This document shows positions 6,913 to 7,742 of a DNA stretch of 7,742 nt, in pieces (the first letter of the stretch is position 1; each line of letters starts with the position of its first letter). This DNA is from JBFFXF01 sp041569895. Lineage in GTDB: Bacteria > Planctomycetota > UBA8108 > JACQVS01. Position numbers and translations under genes: made by a program. Location of the stretch: positions 1 through 7,742 of the forward strand of contig JBFFXF010000324.1 of the NCBI GenBank assembly GCA_041569895.1. The letters run 5' to 3'. The notes beneath the pieces were generated by a model. That model did no database searches. It saw nothing but the letters and a program-made list of their open reading frames with translations, and was not told the DNA's origin.

Positions 6913-7742
6913 TCAGTTGCGAAGGGCTTCCACGACCAGGCGGCCGACGTCGACCTCGCCGGTCGGTTTCATGCGTTCCCAGGCACGCGTCGCCCGTTCG
7001 ACGGCGCTCGTCCGGGTGCAGCCGAGCTTCTCGAGGGCGAGAATCGCGTCCCTCGGGATCGGTCCGAACTCTCCCTCGGCGCTTTCCGGACATCCGGAAT
7101 CGTTTTCCGGATGTCCGGAAAACCGTCCCTCGACCACCCGCACCTGAGGCAGCGCCCTGGCCTCCGCGAGCTCCTTCCGAACCCGTCGTTCGATATCCTC
7201 CGCCCGCGTCGTCCACTGGAGCCCGTTGATCGGATCGCCGCTGACGACCAGGCTGCCCGAATGGATGAGGCTGTGACAGCGCTCGCAGACATGGGCGCCG
7301 TTCCACGGCGCTGTCCGGCCGCCCTCGGAGCGGAGCTCGATGTGGTGCGCGTGCCCGCCGCCGTTGGTGGCGCGTCGGCAGTAGGGGTTCTCGCAGCGTC
7401 CGCCGGCGCGTGCGCGGAGCTCCTTTCGAAGGCGCGCGTCGTTGGGGCGGTCGCGCTCGGACTTGGGGACCCGCTTCGGTGGCGCGCTCCCATCGCTTTT
7501 CGCTTCCGGCGGTCGCTCGCGCTCCGGATCGATCTCGACACACTAGGCCGAGCCGGTCAGACGCTCGACCGCCTCGAGCGGCACTTCGACACGCCCCTCG
7601 GGCGTCTCGACCGCGGCGCGGTGACACTCGGGGCAGCAAACAAAGGTGAGCCCGTAGGGCGACACGGCTTGCCCTCCCTCCCGGCTTCCTTCCCCGGCAG
7701 CTCCCCACGGCTGCGCTCCCTGAAGCACGCGATCCATGAGAT
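6913..7742 (-). pseudogene. HNH endonuclease-family gene broken by an amber codon, 5' end off window
   Basis: The minus-strand frame enters from beyond the right edge and carries a first cysteine pair (CCPEC) followed by AAVETPEGRVEVPLEAVERL. It then meets TAG at 7543-7545 and continues in the same frame for 209 codons to TGA at 6913. The second part has a good HNH domain: cysteines in GRCENPYC (7395-7378), HAHHIE (7353 onward), the WNG asparagine (~7301) and CERCHSLIH (7287-7261). These ligands suit a zinc-bound HNH nuclease. The end, DAILALEKLGCTRTSAVERA, resembles RuvA domain III. No ATG, GTG or TTG lies in frame between the amber and the HNH motif; the first is GTG at 7143, beyond the motif. 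The HNH domain can thus only be made by read-through. The well-kept sequence on both sides suggests a recent single-base change (for example CAG to TAG), suppression, or a sequencing error. Related proteins are often present in many genomic copies. Confidence 0.75.
7083..7121. repeat. Perfect 17-bp inverted repeat inside the HNH gene
   Basis: TTTCCGGACATCCGGAA (7083-7099) and its exact reverse complement (7105-7121) flank a 5-nt spacer. Each arm is nearly palindromic in itself, so TCCGGA occurs four times (7085, 7093, 7106, 7114). On the minus strand it encodes FSGHPENDSGCPES, the linker between the HNH domain and the RuvA-like tail. It could form a strong mRNA hairpin or a DNA cruciform, or be a small inserted repeat element. 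Confidence 0.85.

Noticed and set aside
6743..7708. 321-codon minus-strand open frame over the HNH region
   Set aside because: It reads as Arg-rich noise. The HNH and RuvA-like motifs lie in another minus-strand frame that is interrupted by one amber codon.

Overview
This is a GC-rich window, roughly two thirds G+C by eye, with short intergenic gaps. It looks like part of a bacterial chromosome. The best lineage clue is the C-terminus of the amylase-family protein. Its two calcium-loop repeats (GDCNEDG...DVSDA and CDTNDDD...DISDA), each followed by a 'VL..LF.G' helix, match the dockerin-like tails common on secreted proteins of Planctomycetota and some neighbouring high-GC phyla. The DUF4416 protein and the HNH/RuvA-C-like protein fit that picture. 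The assignment is an inference; no rRNA or marker gene is present.

Layout. Positions 1-260 hold no gene I can defend, but contain a perfect 8-bp-stem hairpin just beyond the end of the amylase gene. From 5809 down to 261 four minus-strand genes form a very tight cluster, almost certainly one operon. In transcription order they are a divergent arylamine N-acetyltransferase-like protein, a DUF4416 protein (23-nt overlap), a lipoprotein zinc metallopeptidase of the HExxH...E type (5-nt gap), and a secreted GH13 alpha-glucan enzyme with two N-terminal carbohydrate-binding-like modules and a dockerin-like tail (4-nt overlap, strong Shine-Dalgarno). The last two proteins are exported. The first two appear cytoplasmic, and a shared pathway is not evident.

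Divergently on the plus strand, from 5847 to 6698, lies a radical SAM protein of the spore-photoproduct-lyase/Rv2578c-like group. Its cluster cysteines are spaced CX6CX3C instead of CX3CX2C. A short AT-richer gap of about 37 bp separates it from the acetyltransferase gene and should hold the divergent promoters. After it comes a 214-bp convergent intergenic region with hairpins.

The right end (7742 to 6913, minus strand) is the C-terminal part of an HNH endonuclease-family protein with a RuvA domain III-like tail. Its frame is broken by one amber codon at 7543-7545, and no start codon lies between that stop and the HNH motif. It is therefore a pseudogene, a read-through gene or a sequencing error. 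The linker before its last domain is encoded by a perfect 17-bp inverted repeat. I found no clear evidence of a new multi-gene system. The most interesting points are the radical SAM cysteine spacing, the interrupted HNH gene with its internal palindrome, and the modular exported GH13 enzyme.
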